A stretch of DNA of 64,000 nucleotides from Crocodylus rhombifer (GCA_038503035.1 JAVSML010024444.1:1-64000), one strand, 5' to 3'. Positions 1 through 12,690 are shown, numbered from the stretch's first letter. The notes: generated by a model from the sequence alone, not told the origin. Numbers and translations: made by a program.

Positions 1-2320
1 AAATATATTGTGCTTCTTTAGTACAGATAATTTATTTTGTTTTGATTCAGACAAAACTTGCAAATACTCTGTTAATTATATAAATTACATACAGTTGCAC
101 TGGCCTGAGACATTAGTTTAATCAATACTGCAACCTTTTTAATTAATGATCATTGGTCAATAGCAACATTATATTCTGAAAATGGTTCTCCCCAACTCCT
201 TTTCATTGCATTTGTATTCCTTATAATAAACATACATCAAGGTTTTTCACAGACACTGTAGGTCAAGTACTTGGGATGGTTTTAGAATAGATTCCTATAT
301 TTTAAGACCAGAAGGGTTTATTTTGATCTTCTGGGCTTATTTTTAGCATTATCCAAAATGATGGTTAGAGATTCTTACACAAAACTCAATAATTTGTGCA
401 GCTCTTTTAGCAAGTGATATCCAGTTTTGATTTAAAGACTCCTATGGATGTGGAGCTTAATATGCAGAAGACCCCACAAGGCAGGACAGGTTGTGTGAAG
501 CTGTAACTAATTAACAAATAGAACTAAAGCTACTATAACTGTAATACTTGTCTTAAAAGAGAAAAACCATACACCCAGATTTTAGTACATGCATGTGTAA
601 ACTGCTTCTTCCTGGATGCATAAGACATTGAAAAAAATGTTGTGGTAAAGAATACTATTTCCTTATCTTGGACACATATATTGCTGCAATTAGGTAGTTT
701 GCTTTTTAGCTTCCAAATATAAAGTGTCTGGACAGTGCTATTAGAGCTAATTATTTTCTAGAGTCCCTGCTGCACCGTCAGCAGGAATATTTGTACAGTT
801 CTCCTTTATGAGATTTTGGAGTCATAAACACCTTCCCAGGTTTCAACACTAGGTTCTCTGACCGTTCATATATGGGAACTGAAGGCAGTATGAGCAGTGA
901 ATACACGAGCAATTTGGTTACAGGACAAGATCTAAAGCTGTACTTCAACAGAAAATTCAACAACTCTTTTTATAAACTGAAACGAGTTATCCTGACTCAA
1001 CATTTGCTATGAAAAACTTTAAAAAATGAAAAAGTAGAAATCACTGGTAGAAGAAACCAATTGCATAAATATTTCTTGCTGTTTAAAAATCTATACTAAG
1101 ACTTTATTCATGGGAAAACTGTTCATATGCAACTGTTGGCAGTAATGATACAAATAATAATATAAAATGATGAGTGATTTTTGATTTACATGAATTTCTG
1201 GCCTGTGTTCAATTCCATGTGAACAGAGATCTATGGTACCAAATCTATTACTGCAGTTAGCTCAATAGCTGACAACCTCAACAAAGATGCAAAGATTTAA
1301 CCATTCTTTGTGGTTCAGAGATTGCCCCATTAAATTAGGGTTGAATGAAATTGGGAAGTCTGTGTAAAGGAAACTGACCTTAGTGCTAATCCTTTATGGA
1401 AAAGCAGATACCAGTTTCCTAGTCTGCCAATCTAACAATTTTATATGCATTAAATTCACTTTAAAATATGAACAGTGTCTAACAAAATCAAGAGTTTTGT
1501 ATCTCTAGCTCCATCAGAACCTACTTTTTGCCTGACCTGGGGGCCATCTGACCATCTTTATTAAAATTTGACTAACAGCCATGAGGCCTTTAAAAAGGAT
1601 GGAAATATGTTTTCTAAATCAAACCTGGCAATGCAGTAAGAACATGATTTTAGTAAGTATCTAAATGTGTATATTCAAAGTGTAATAATGTTATCTATTT
1701 AGACACAATCACATTAGCAGGGAAATACCTAACTTATTTTTCGTTACACTCATGGTTTCTTTCTGTTTTCATAGTACCTGCTTTAGTACAGGGAAAAGAA
1801 GAGCAAAGATCAATAGAAAGCATTAAAGCAAGATTATCTGTTAATCTGAACATCTGGAATAACATAGTGAGCCTTACTCAAGCCCAGGCTGCCTCTTGAG
1901 ACAGAGGAACTCACTCAGAGGAGAGCGCCAAAGAAGCAGCAGATCTACTCTCCAGGAGTAGGAGTTCAGGATCCTACAGATGTCATATGGGCATGATGCC
2001 TATTATCTTACTGATCTGCAGAGAAAGGACCTCAGGTCTACCAAGACCAGAGTCATTTCATTTATGTAACTCCCTGGGCCTCTGTTACACCCCTCCACTC
2101 AACGTCAACAAAAAATTGACTTGTTAGTCCAAAGGCTTTTCAGTACTAGTCACAGTGGACGTCCAGGGATAGTTAATACTCTTTCAGCTGGTGTCCATTC
2201 CTATACTTTTGTCATGATCAATACCGCACACGTTATGTTGACCTAGTCATAACAATCCTTGTTGTCTGAAAACAATGTATTTTCTTGCTTACCACACACT
2301 CTGCTCTCTAGCCAGACCAT
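1..2320. other. AT-rich DNA without recognised features
   Basis: Open frames are short and stop-rich on both strands. I see no transposon termini, splice-flanked coding segment or RNA gene. It is likely intergenic or intronic DNA, possibly with repeats too old to recognise by eye. Confidence 0.6.
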
Positions 2321-3346
2321 GGGTGTTGGCTTAGTCAGAGGCACCGCCCCCTGAGGCAAAGGGAGCAGGGAGGAGATTTATTTCCCCTTCCTTCTACAGC
2401 CCCTGCCACCCATTCTCCCCCTCCCCAATCCACTGGTAGGGAAGGGAGCATGGCCAGAGCTGGCTGGCATGGGGCTTGCCATCCACCTGCCTCACCAGTG
2501 GCTGGGACTGCAGGGCTGAGCCCAGTCAGCCTGCGAGTGCTGCTGATGACAGAAACATTGGGGCCAGCCCAGGCTGAGCCACTGGGTCCAGGTCCTTCCC
2601 AGCAGGCTGCAGCTGGGGCTGGGGCCACAGGGGCTGTGTGGCTTCTCGTGATCAAGCCTAGCAGGACTGTCATGGGGCACCAGCCAGCTGGATAGGGCCC
2701 CACAGGCTAGCCCATGGGGTTAGGGCCCTTCCCAGCTCACTGTGGTTGTGACAGCCCATTTGGCAGCACAGGTGGAGGCTGGCTGGGGAGCAGGCTTCCT
2801 GGGCCAGGTCAGAGGGCCCAGCAGGCCCTGAGCCTGGCAGCTGATACCACCATGCCCCCTGCCCTGTATAGCACCTGAGGCTGCAGCCACACAACCAGCA
2901 GCATGCTGGCTGGGGTGGGGGCTGTTCTGCTCCCCTTGCTCCAGCTGCTACAGCCGCACCGCACTGCTCTGTGGGTGGGAAGCTTCAGCCCTGCAGCTTC
3001 TGCCCTGTGTGTGGAGCTCTGGCTCCAGCTCCTGGATGCCTTGGAAGGCAGAAGGCATCTGGGTTGAAGGCGTCTGGGGGCTGCAGCTGGAGCTCCACAC
3101 AACCCCTCCACACTTATATTTAGCTCAGGGGCATGGCAACACCCCGCAGGTCATCTTCCCTCTAGCCTTGTGGCAAACAAAAGAGAAGGTTGCTCTGGCG
3201 CTCCCTGGCTTCTATCCTGAGCCACTTCAGGCATGTGCCTGAATTTCCAGAATCAAATATGAATGTCTGTGCACTTGTAAATCAGTTCAGTCTTTGCAGG
3301 TTAGACTAACCTGCAAAGGTTGAATCAATTTGGGCTCTGGCTTTTT
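2321..3346. repeat. GC-rich interspersed repeat, family X copy 1
   Basis: A sharply GC-rich block (CTG/CAG and GGGGCTGGGG-like words) sits in AT-rich surroundings. Its right 155 bases (about 3190-3346) match a second place in the window (about 19705-19867). Both copies carry the words GCAGGCATGTG and GAATCAA..TGAATG, then the palindrome with 12-base arm TTTGCAGGTTAG (3293-3317), and end at GCTCTGGCTTTTT. The 5' boundary near 2321 is set only by base composition. Overlapping frames of 62-122 aa occur on both strands; they come from low stop-codon density in GC-rich sequence and do not look like proteins. The superfamily is unknown. Confidence 0.5.
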
Positions 3347-4547
3347 AAATTTCTGTCCTTAGTGTAGTTGTTCAGGTATTTGTGTTTCAGTTTGGATTTT
3401 TGTTTTGTTTTTCTTATGTTCTGGCATTTTTGCAACCTCCCTTGCACCCTTGTCTGATACATCCATTCTCTAGGTTCTCTTTGTCCTTCAGACTGTGAGG
3501 CCTCTGTAGCTGGGGCTTTCTTCTTTATTAGTGGTTTGTACTGTGTCCAGCCCAATGAAACCTTGATCTTGAATCAGACTGGGTTTCCTAGTGACAACCA
3601 AAACATAAAAAACAATTCCTATACTACTAGCATTGTGATATCCATGGAGCATACCAGATAGTGATACAGAGCATAACCAGATGTGATTCTGACCCTTTTT
3701 CCTTTCGTCTCATCAACAAACCCCTGCAGTCATTCTCTGAGCAAATCTCTAGTATGGGAGAAGCCATACATTTCTAGGATGGGAGGAGAGGATGTGGTAC
3801 AGTGGAACTGGCAGTTCTGTTTCGGGTAGGAGAGAAACCCCTGGGCTGTATACATCTCCCATATAAGGCCTTAATTACTATTTAGTCTTTAATCAAGCAA
3901 AATTTTCATTAGCTCAGTGTATCTTGTCTTTACCTTAGGATTTGTTCCACCAAGCTATTCTTTTAAAATATATTTCAATGAGATTCTGTGATACCTCATA
4001 TAAAGCACTTAACACAGGAATCTGCTGAGCCACTGAGATCTTTATAAAGGTTTAAAAGTCAACACAATATTGCAAAATAGTCCTCTTCTGATATGCATGC
4101 TCAGACCACAAGGACTGAAATAACTAGGCCAAGATGCAAAAATCTTTAGAAAATGAATAGCCAAGGGTCAGGGCCACACTGGTAAGCAAGGTATCTAAAT
4201 GGGACTGGATGGAACTTAGACATATGTATCACAAAATGTGAGCCAAGGAGGTCAAGCCCAGATTCATTTTGGCATCTATATTTTGGACTGCAGAGATCTA
4301 TAGGCTCTTACATATATTATATTGTGCCTGTACCAAGTACCAAATGTGAGCAATTTGGTGCCCAAGCTTTGTTGTGGCCCAGGTGGGGAAGCACCAAAAC
4401 TGTTTTATTCCCCAGAGAGGGATCCTCTATTAAGCAGCCTCAGAATATAACTCTCTTGCAGCATCAGCAATAATGGTGGCACCCACTTTGTATGAAATGG
4501 CCTCTTGGCTGGAAAACTCACCCAGGAAGAGAGGCCCACACCTCTCA
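3347..4547. other. AT-rich DNA without recognised features
   Basis: A lysine-rich open frame of 76 codons lies at 3325-3555 on the minus strand, but it starts in the flanking repeat and matches nothing I know. The rest is stop-rich AT-rich sequence. Confidence 0.55.
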
Positions 4548-4549
4548 CT

Positions 4550-6298
4550 GATTTCACAGATTTTACAGACGTTAGGGCTGGAAGGGACCTCGGAAGATCA
4601 GCGAGTCCAGCCCCCTGCCCAAAGGGCAGGACGTCAGCTGGGGTCATAGGATCCCAGCAAGATAAGCATCCAATTTACTCTTGAAGGTGTTCAGTGTAGG
4701 TTCTTGAACCACCTCCAATGGCAGGCTATTCCAGACCTTGGGGGCTCGGACAGTAAAGAAATTCTTCTTTATGTCCAGCCTGAAATGGTCTTGCAGGAGT
4801 TTATAACCGTTTGACCTCGTCATGCCCTGGGGCACTCTGGTGAACAAATGTTCCCCCAGATCCTGGTGGTCACCCCTGATAAACTTATAGGTGGCCATCA
4901 GATCACCCCAAGCCTGCACTTTTCCAGGCTAAAGAGTCCCATGGCTCTCAGCCTGTCATCGTAAGATCTGTTTTCCTGACCTCTGATCATGCGCGTGGCT
5001 CTCCTCTGGACTCTCTCAAGCTTCTCCACATCCTTTTTGAATTGCGGAGCCCAAAACTGGACACAGTACTCCAGCTGCGGCCTCACCAAGGCCAAGTACA
5101 AAGGGAGAATGACATCCTGGGATATACTTGAGAAGCAACTATGGATGCAAGCTAGCGTTTTGGTCGCTTTGCTAGCCGCAACATCGCATTGCAGGCTCAT
5201 GTTCATCTTGTGGTGAATCATGACCCCCAAGTCTTTTTCTTCCATAGTGTTAGTCAGCATAGAACTGCCGAGCCTATAAGGATGCTGCAGGTTTTTCTTC
5301 CCAAGTTGGAGAACCTAGCATTTTTTAGTGTTAAACATCATCAGGTTCTCATCTGCCCATTTGCTAAGCCTGTCCAGGTCAGCCTGGGTCGCCTTCCTGT
5401 CTTCAGGTGTGGATGCTTTGCCCCAAAGTTTGGGGTCATCGGTGAACTTGGCCAGTCCACTTCTGACTCCAGTGTCCACATCATTAATGAAGATGTTGAA
5501 CAACAAGGGTCCAAGGACAAAGCCGTGGGGGACTCCACTGGTCACAAGACACCATGATGATTGACTTCCATCAATTACCACCCTTTGGGTCCGACCACGG
5601 AGCCAATTTCCCAGCCAGTGGATCATGGTGGACCCAAGGCCACAATTGGCCGGTTTTGCCAAGAGGTGATCATGGGATACTAGATTGAAGGCTTTTTTGA
5701 AGTCAAGATATATGACATCAATCTCTTCTCCCTTGTCCAGGTGATAGGTCACCTGGTTGTAAAAGGAAATGACCTACCTGCAACAAACCTGTGCTAGCTA
5801 TCCCTCAGGATGTTGGCGTCGGCCAATCTATTAATAAACTTTTCTAAGATCTTTCCTGGGATAGAAGTCAGGCTGATGGACCTATAGTTTGCACTTTCCT
5901 CCACTTCTTGAAGACAGGCACCACATTGGCCTTCTTCCAGTGTTCAGGCTCTACACTGGAGTGCCAGGAGTTCTCAAGGGTCCATGCTAGGGGCTGAGCT
6001 ATGATGCTCACCAGCTCCTGGAGTACCCTGGGGTGTAGATTGTCAGGGCTGGCTGACTCAAAGGTATCCAGCCTCTCAAGGTGTTTCTTCATGAGGTTAG
6101 CATTGATGGAGGGCAGGGGATCTCCCTCACCCAGACCTCCCTGTCCCGTAGTAGGCAAGGACGTCCCATGGGACTGAGGAAAGACTGCTGAAAAGTACCC
6201 ATTTAATAGATTGGCTTTTTCCTGGGCATCAGTTGTCAGTTGTCCTATCTGGTTCAGCAGGGCTCCAATGTTGCCATTTTTCCTCCGGCTCCCCACAT
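4550..6298 (-). mobile_element. CR1 LINE, minus strand, 3' half of the host copy (level 1)
   Basis: Non-LTR retrotransposon of the CR1 clade, read leftwards. Segments in order: the linker into reverse transcriptase (6296-5868, KANLLNGYFSAVF block), RT palm (5752-5315) with motif A YLDFKKAF near 5710-5687, motif B GVPHG..LGPLLFNIFIND, and the motif C box reading FTDD near 5446-5435 instead of the usual FADD. The thumb and C-terminal region follow (5260-4898 and 4919-4644, [15 protein letters not shown] and NSLPLEVV blocks), then the CR1 3' UTR (GGCTGGAAGGGACC as seen on plus) to about 4550. The reading frame shifts several times, so the copy is dead. Its 5' part continues at 9344-10105; the two halves were separated by the insertion at 6299-9343. 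Confidence 0.93.
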
Positions 6299-7759
6299 TG
6301 CTCCCTTGCCTGAATCCCTGAATCCCTATCCCAAATGCAGGACCTCCATCTAACCCAGGAGGTGCACAGCCCCACCAGGGGAGACGCCTTGTTGGACCTG
6401 ATGCTGGCCATGGGTGACGACCTGGTGAGGAGGTTGCAGGTGCTCGACCACCTGGGCGACAGTGATTATTGCCTGCTGGAATTCACCATCCAGCACAAGG
6501 TGGCAAAGGCCTACAGCAAGGCAGCAGCCCTAGATTTCAGGAGGGCTGACTTCAATGAGCTAAGGAGAATAGTCAGGGAAGCACTGAGGTCCTGGAGGGG
6601 AGGGGAGCCAGGTGTCCAAGAACAGTGGTTGCTCCTTAAGGAGACAATTCTCGAAGCCCAAAGGGAGGTAATCCCAACACAGATCAAAGGGAGCAGGAGG
6701 GCACAAAAGCCCCCGTGGCTCACCAAAAGAATCTGGGAATGTCTTCTAGCTAAAAGGGAGGTGTACACACAATGGAAGGGAGGGGCCATCACCAGGCACG
6801 ACTATACTGTGGTTGCTCGGGGCTGCAGGGGGGCTGTCAGGAAGCCCAAGGTGGAGGTGGAACTGGGACTAGCTTCCCAGATCAAGCACAACAAGAAGTC
6901 CTTTTTTAAATACATAAGGGGCAAAAAGAAGGTACCGGGTAACGTGGGGCCCCTGCAAGACACACTAGGAAATTTGGTCATTACACCAGATGACAAAGCT
7001 AACCTATTTAATGACTTCTTTTCCTCCATTTTTCTGAGCAGGGCCCAGATCAGCCCCCCCACCGTGCCCCCCTCAGGACCAGGGGAGGCACACCTAGGCC
7101 AAGGGTTATGGACGGTCTAGTTAGGGAACTTCTGGAGGGACTGGAGGCATTTAAATCAGTTGGTCTGGACGATCTCCACCCCAGAGTGCTGAGGGAATTA
7201 GCTGAGGTCATTGTGGGACCCCTGGCATGGCTTTATGAGCACTCGTGGTGCTCTGGTGTGGTGCCAGAGGCCTGGAAGAGGGCCAATGTGGTTCCCATCT
7301 TCAAAAAAGGGAGGAAGGAGGACCCAGAAAACTATAGGCCTGTTACTCTTACCTCAATCCTGGGGAAGCTTTTTGAGAGAATTATTCTGGCATATGTCCA
7401 TGAGGGGCCAGCAGGGGAGATTATGCTTAGGGGCATCCAGCACAGGTTCATTAAAGGCAGGTCCAGGTGAGACCAACCTAGTGGCCTTCTATGACCAGGT
7501 CACCAAATCCTTATATGCAAGGGTAGCAGTGGACGTAGTCTTTCTGGACTTTTGGAAGGCCTTCGACACTGTCTCTCACCCTATTCTCATTAAGAAACTG
7601 GGGGGCTGTGGTGTCAACACCACACAGTCAATTGGGTCGCCAACTGGCTGGAGGTCCACACCCAGAGAGTGGTAGTGGATGGGTCATTTTCGACCTGGAG
7701 GGACGTGGGCAGTGGGGTTCCGCAGGGCTTGGTCCTCAGGCCGCACTGTTCAACATCTT
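6299..7759 (+). mobile_element. CR1 LINE, plus strand, 5' part of the level-2 insertion
   Basis: Inserted into the minus-strand CR1 at the short target ACAT (6295-6298 and 9340-9343). It starts inside the endonuclease C-terminus (DLHLTQEV..PTRG.ALLDLMLA block from about 6335), so it is 5' truncated. The frame 6335-7120 runs through the endonuclease-RT linker (KKSFFKYIRGKKK). After a frame change, 7108-7470 carries the RT N-terminal blocks (LDDLHPRVLREL, PEAWKRANVVPIFKKG). A further frame change leads to motif A FLDFWKAF at about 7541-7564, then GVPQGLVL (motif B). The sequence stops abruptly at 7759 inside the next motif, where another CR1 is inserted, and resumes at 8405. Frameshifts make it non-functional. 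Confidence 0.93.
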
Positions 7760-8400
7760 GTGACGAAACCATCAGAAAAGCCAATGGCACTTTATCGTGC
7801 ATCAGCAGATGCATGACAAATAGGTCCAAGGAGGTGATACTTCCCCTCTATCGGGCGCTGGTCAGACCGCAGCTGGAGTACTGCGTGCAATTCTGGGCGC
7901 CGCACTTCAAGAAGGATGCGGATAACCTGGAGAGGGTCCAGAGAAGGGCCACTCGTATGGTTAGGGGCCTGCAGGCCAAGCCCTATGAGGAGAGATTAGA
8001 GAAACTGGACCTTTTCAGCCTCTGCAAGAGAAGGTTGAGAGGCGACCTGGTGGCTGCCTATAAGTTCGTCAGGGGGGCACAGAAGGGAATTGGTGAGTAT
8101 TTATTCACCAAGGCGCCCCCGGGGGTTACAAGAAATAATGGCCACAAGCTAGAGGAGAGCAGATTTAGATTAGATATTAGGAGGAACTTCTTCACAGTTC
8201 GAGTGGCCAAGGTCTGGAACGGGCTCCCAAGGGAGGTGGTGCTCTCCCCTACCCTGGGGGTATTCAAGAGAAGGTTGGATGTGTATCTAGCTGGGGTAAT
8301 GTAGGCCCAGCACTCTTTCCTGCTTATGCAGGGGGTCGGACTCGATGATCTATTGAGGTCCCTTCCGACCCTAGCATCTATGAATCTATGAATCTATGAA
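7760..8400 (+). mobile_element. CR1 LINE, plus strand, 5'-truncated level-3 insertion
   Basis: A 641-base CR1 copy inserted into the level-2 CR1, flanked by TCTT (7756-7759 and 8401-8404). It contains only the C-terminal part of ORF2 (in frame to a stop near 8304: [51 protein letters not shown]) and the 3' UTR with the CR1 signature GGTCGGACTCGATGATCT. It ends in a tandem tail of TCTATGAA repeats (about 8377-8400), typical of CR1 3' ends. The stop-free coding part suggests it is younger than its host. Confidence 0.92.
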
Positions 8401-9343
8401 TCTTCATCAGTGACTTGAATGAGGGGGTAAAAAGCACCCTGTTCAAATTTGCTGATGACAGTAAGAGGTGGATGGATGTGGGTACATTAGAAGGAAGGAC
8501 TAGGCCACAATCAGATCTAGACAGGTTACAGGAGTGGGTGGATGAGAATAGGATGGGATTCAACACTGATAAGTGCAAGGTGATGCACCTGGGGAGGAAC
8601 AACCGGCACCATACCTACAGGCTGGGGAACTCCCTTCTTGTCAGTGCAGAGGCAGAAAAGAATCTTGGAGTCATCACTGATGCCAAAATGAACATGGGCT
8701 GGCAGTGTGGGGATGCAGTCAGGAAGGCCAACCACACCTTGTCATGCATCCACAGACGCATCTCAAGCAGGTCCAGGGAGGTGATCCTCCCCCTCTATGC
8801 GGCACTGGTCAGGCTGCAGCTGGAGTACTGCATCAAGTTCTGGGTGCTGCACTTCAAGAGGGATGTCGACAGCATGGAGAGGGTCTGGAGGAGGGCCACT
8901 CACATGATCAGGGGGCAGCAGGGCAGGCCCTATGAGGAGAGGCTACGGGACCTGAACCTGTTCAGCTTTCATAAGAGAAGGCTGAGGGGGGATCTAGTGG
9001 CCTGTTACAAATTAGTCAGAGGGGACCAGCAGGCATTGGGGGAGTCCCTGTTTCCCCAACCACTACTAGGAGTGACTAGAAAGAACTGTCACAAGCTGGC
9101 AGAGGGTAAATTCAGATTAGACATCAGGAGGCGCTACTTCACCGTCAGGGCGGCTAGGATCTGGAAGCAACTTCCAAGCGAAGTGGTGCTGGCTCCTACC
9201 CTGGGGGTCTTTAAGACAAGGTTTGACAATCACCTTGCCGGGGTCGTTTGATCGCAGTACTCTTCCCTGCCATAGCAGGGGGTTGGACTTGATGATCTGC
9301 TCAGGTCCCTTCCAACCCTACTAACTATAAAACTATGAAACAT
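8401..9343 (+). mobile_element. CR1 LINE, plus strand, 3' part of the level-2 insertion
   Basis: Continuation of the CR1 interrupted at 7759: left ..TTCAACATCTT and right CATCAGTGACTTG.. join as in an undivided CR1. The open frame 8415-9251 holds the RT motif C FADD (about 8448-8459) and the block LQEWVDENRMGFNTDKCKVM. It continues through the thumb and C-terminus to PSEVVLAPTLGVFK, ending with a stop at 9249-9251. The 3' UTR (GGTTGGACTTGATGATCT) and a decayed ACTATGAA-like tail end at 9339, followed by the target repeat ACAT (9340-9343). This is the longest uninterrupted CR1 reading frame in the window (278 codons). Confidence 0.92.
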
Positions 9344-10105
9344 ATCTGAAAAAGGACTTTTTATTGTCCTTGATGCTTGAAGCTAGTTGGAGTTCAGTTG
9401 CAGCCTTGGCTTTCCTGGTTTGCTCCCTGCAGGACTGGACCAGTGCAGAATATTTTTCCATGGAGGTGAATCTCATCCGTCATCCTTTGTAGGCCTTTCT
9501 TTTTAGTCTCAGGAGGTCTGCTAGATCCCTGGAGAGCCAGGGGGGCTGCTGTCCCCTCTTGCTTCCTTTCCTCCGAGATGGAACAGAATTAGCTTGTGCA
9601 TCACTCCCTTGAGGAGCAAGGGATCACTCCCTTGAGGGGCAATCACTCTTCCTGGACTCTCCTCCCCCTGGGGTCATGGTCCCTTAGGGCCTCACGAACA
9701 AGCCTCCTGAGCTTGTCAAAGTCGGCTTTCCTGAAGTCAAGGACTTCCGTGTTGCTAGCTGACTTGCCAGTTTTACGGTGGATGGTGAAGGTGATCAGCT
9801 CATGTTCACTGTTACTCAGCTTCCCATCGATCACTAGGTCACTGATTAGGTCATCCCCAGTAGCCAGTACCAGGTCGAGCAGTGCTTTACCTCTTGTTGG
9901 CCCGTAGCCTTCTTGAGTCAGGTAGAGGTCATCCATGCATGATAGGAAGCTTTGCGACCACTTGGATTTTGCTGAGTGATCCTGCCAGGAGATGTCTGGA
10001 TAATTGAAGTCACCCATGACAACCATGGTCCTGGAGCATGCAGCCTCAGCCAGTTCCCAGGTATACTCCTGGTCAAGCTCGGGACTTTGGGTGGGAAGGT
10101 GCCTA
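9344..10105 (-). mobile_element. CR1 LINE, minus strand, 5' part of the host copy (level 1)
   Basis: Endonuclease-domain part of the same minus-strand CR1 whose RT lies at 6298-4550. The frame 10026-9643 has the endonuclease block VVMGDFNYPDISW (GDFN is the family's nucleotide/metal-binding signature), then DDLYLTQ..GPTRGKALLDLVLATGDD and SEHELITFTI (the DH-type block reads EHEL). Further left, at 9390-9344, the codons for KKSFF..Y abut the insertion point. The element is cut off near 10105, so it was already 5' truncated. Several stops and frame changes make it a fossil. Confidence 0.9.
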
Positions 10106-12690
10106 AACTAGAGGCACAAGAAGGCAGCTCTATGTCTTTGGCAGTGATGGTGTGTAGGGCAGCAGTAGCTGCTGTGCAGCTGGCAGTGGTGGTGGCTATT
10201 TTTGTGGCCGCCCTCAGTTATGCTACTGGCCTAATATGAAGTCCTGAATCAGGTGCCTTATCCTCAAGTAGAGGCAAACATTCCCTTGACTCAGTATTTT
10301 CTTTTGGCTAGCTCTGGGCATCATCCTGCTGAGCACCTAACACTTCCAACTGACTGCCTAAGGATCCTTAGGTGCCTATGCCTGTCTATTTAAATTTTTC
10401 TTTTGAGCCAGTGCAGTTGTTTTTAAGTAAACTATGGTCTAAAGGGAGACCCATCTGGATCTGGCCCTAAGCATTTAACCTTGTAGACTGTGTAGGCTCT
10501 GCTGATAAACATTTACAATGTGTGGTGTAGCCACAGGGTTGTGTGGTATTCTGCTTACAGTGAAAAGGGATAGAGAGAGTGCCAGTAGGTGGAGACTGAC
10601 AATCGGAGTTGGTTTGAATCTGTAGTAGGAGTTTTGTATGTCCAGCAAAACAAACTCAATTAAAGAAATTGCTTGGTTTTTTTGTAAGTAGCTACAGTAT
10701 TTGGTGAAGGCATTTGGGTTAAATGACCCTATTCAGAATGGCAGAATTTGAGTTGAATCAATAAATGAAACGTTTACCTAGATGCATGAAATGATCTGCC
10801 TGATCAATGTAAGAAGATTGGTATGGAATGTGCCAGGCCTCTCCTCATGCTTTCATGCTGACAAAAAGACCTATTTTTGTAGTAATGTCAGCAGAAAATG
10901 GAATCTAGCAAAATTTAAACTCCTCGTTGTCACTAGCCTCAAAGAATTTGTTCCTCAAATGAAGTGTGTGTAATCAGGGAAGGATGCTGAATGAGTCTGT
11001 ACAGTGGGGAGGGCAATGGCTTATTAAGGGATTTGTCAGTGAAATACTGTAAGCTGTTACAAACACTATACACTCACCCTGTGTGAAATAATTGTTCTAT
11101 TCTGGAAATAAATCAGCACAAAGAGATAGGGAAGCTGGGTGATCTGTAATTTATACCCCTTTCTAGTAGTAAGGTTTTGGGAACCCAGCAGCTGTTAAAG
11201 AAGATAAGTCCCTGATTCCTTTTAATCTTCACAGTTATGACTGACTTCCATCTCACCTTCTCAATGGAAAGTTGCGTGCTGTGCTATTGAGAAAGTTTTC
11301 AAGGTCTATGTTCAAGAAACTGATGTGGTTGCAATTCATTCCCCTACTATGCATCCTCTTTTCAGTAACAATACCAACTGCAGCATTTACAGTTAAGTTA
11401 AAGGCAGTGCAGGTATAGTGTAACAGACAAAGGTTAGGTTAAAGACATTTCAGGGATAGTGTAACGCAGGAACAGCAAGCTAAAGGCATTGCATATGGAA
11501 TACAGTGTAATGCAGGAGCCTGGCCTGGCTGGTATCCATTGCTATATGGTTTCCCTCCTGATAAATGAATGGCTGTTCTTTTCTTTGTTATCCAATATTT
11601 TTGCTCATTATTATAAGAAAATATTTGATACCAGCCTGACAGTTTTACTTCTGCACAAGTTAAAGGAAGCACGCCCATCCTTCATCTACATGGGGCTGCA
11701 TAGGAAATAAGTAGTGCTACTGCTGCTGTTTGTTCATCTGTAAACATCTCTTCAATAACTTGCTCAAAGACTGAGTCCATGCCAGGGAGCATGGTTACAA
11801 ACAGAGCTGGCTGTTGCCATTGGTGACTGATACGACAGAGACGAGCATAGTATAATAGGCTGTCCTATATTATAAAACAGGACTGCCTTCATCTAGTGTG
11901 TTAAGTGCTGATGTTCTGAAGGTTTGAGAGGACCAGGAGCTAAAAGTAGTTTGTTTTTATTTTTGCTTTTCCTTTACATTTTCTCCTATTTTTCCACAGT
12001 CCCTGGCCTCAAACTTACTCTGACTTCCTCCATAGTGCAGAACACAAAAACATACTCCAAAGAATAGGAATCCTGCTAGCTTTCTTTTTTATTTTAACAA
12101 ATAAGCAGGAATGGAAGTGCAACAGAATATAGAGCAGTTGAAGACTATTCTGATATTTTAACCACATTTTACTTCTTAAAGATTCCTTGTACACATCTAT
12201 AAACACTGTCCTTTACTTTGACCTTCAAACATTCCTTCTGCTTCAAAAATTTCCAGAGAAAGCTTTCATAAGGCCAAAAGCAGGTTTCCTTGTATAAAAA
12301 TGAACCTGTTTTTTTGTGCAGGCTCCCATTCTAGGAAATGGGACATAGATCCTTTTACTTTTGGGTCAATGAGTAACATTTGAAAGAAGTTATTGGTGGC
12401 TAAATTCTTTCTCTTCTAATACAAGTTCAGCGAACAGTATATTGCAAGTTGCTGATTTCAGTCCATTCCTTAATGGAGAAGTGTCACCAGTGCAAGAGTA
12501 TTTAGTTGTTATATTTTTTTCCTTTGTTGGTTGTTGCAGCAGAAAGATCAAAGACTGAATGAGCTACAGAATGATCTTCCCCCCAAATTACCCTTTTCAG
12601 ACTGGCCTAAGCCACAGCCTACTCCAGTTACAATTTCCTGTCCCATCTATGGTCTTGGGAAACATATTTCACTGTGTTAGGCTGAAGCCA
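10106..12690. other. Mostly unremarkable AT-rich DNA
   Basis: No gene recognised. It includes a short imperfect tandem repeat at about 11398-11520 (listed separately). The stretch 10106-10270, just beyond the CR1 truncation point, is GC-richer and unidentified. Confidence 0.55.
11398..11520. repeat. Imperfect tandem repeat, about 42-bp unit, three copies
   Basis: Three consecutive units share the pattern TTAAAGGCAGTGCAGG...ATAGTGTAAC..AGG: TTAAAGGCAGTGCAGGTATA, TTAAAGACATTTCAGGGATA and TAAAGGCATTGCATATGGAA, each followed by a GTGTAA box. The units are diverged and partly shifted. No coding meaning is apparent. Confidence 0.6.
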
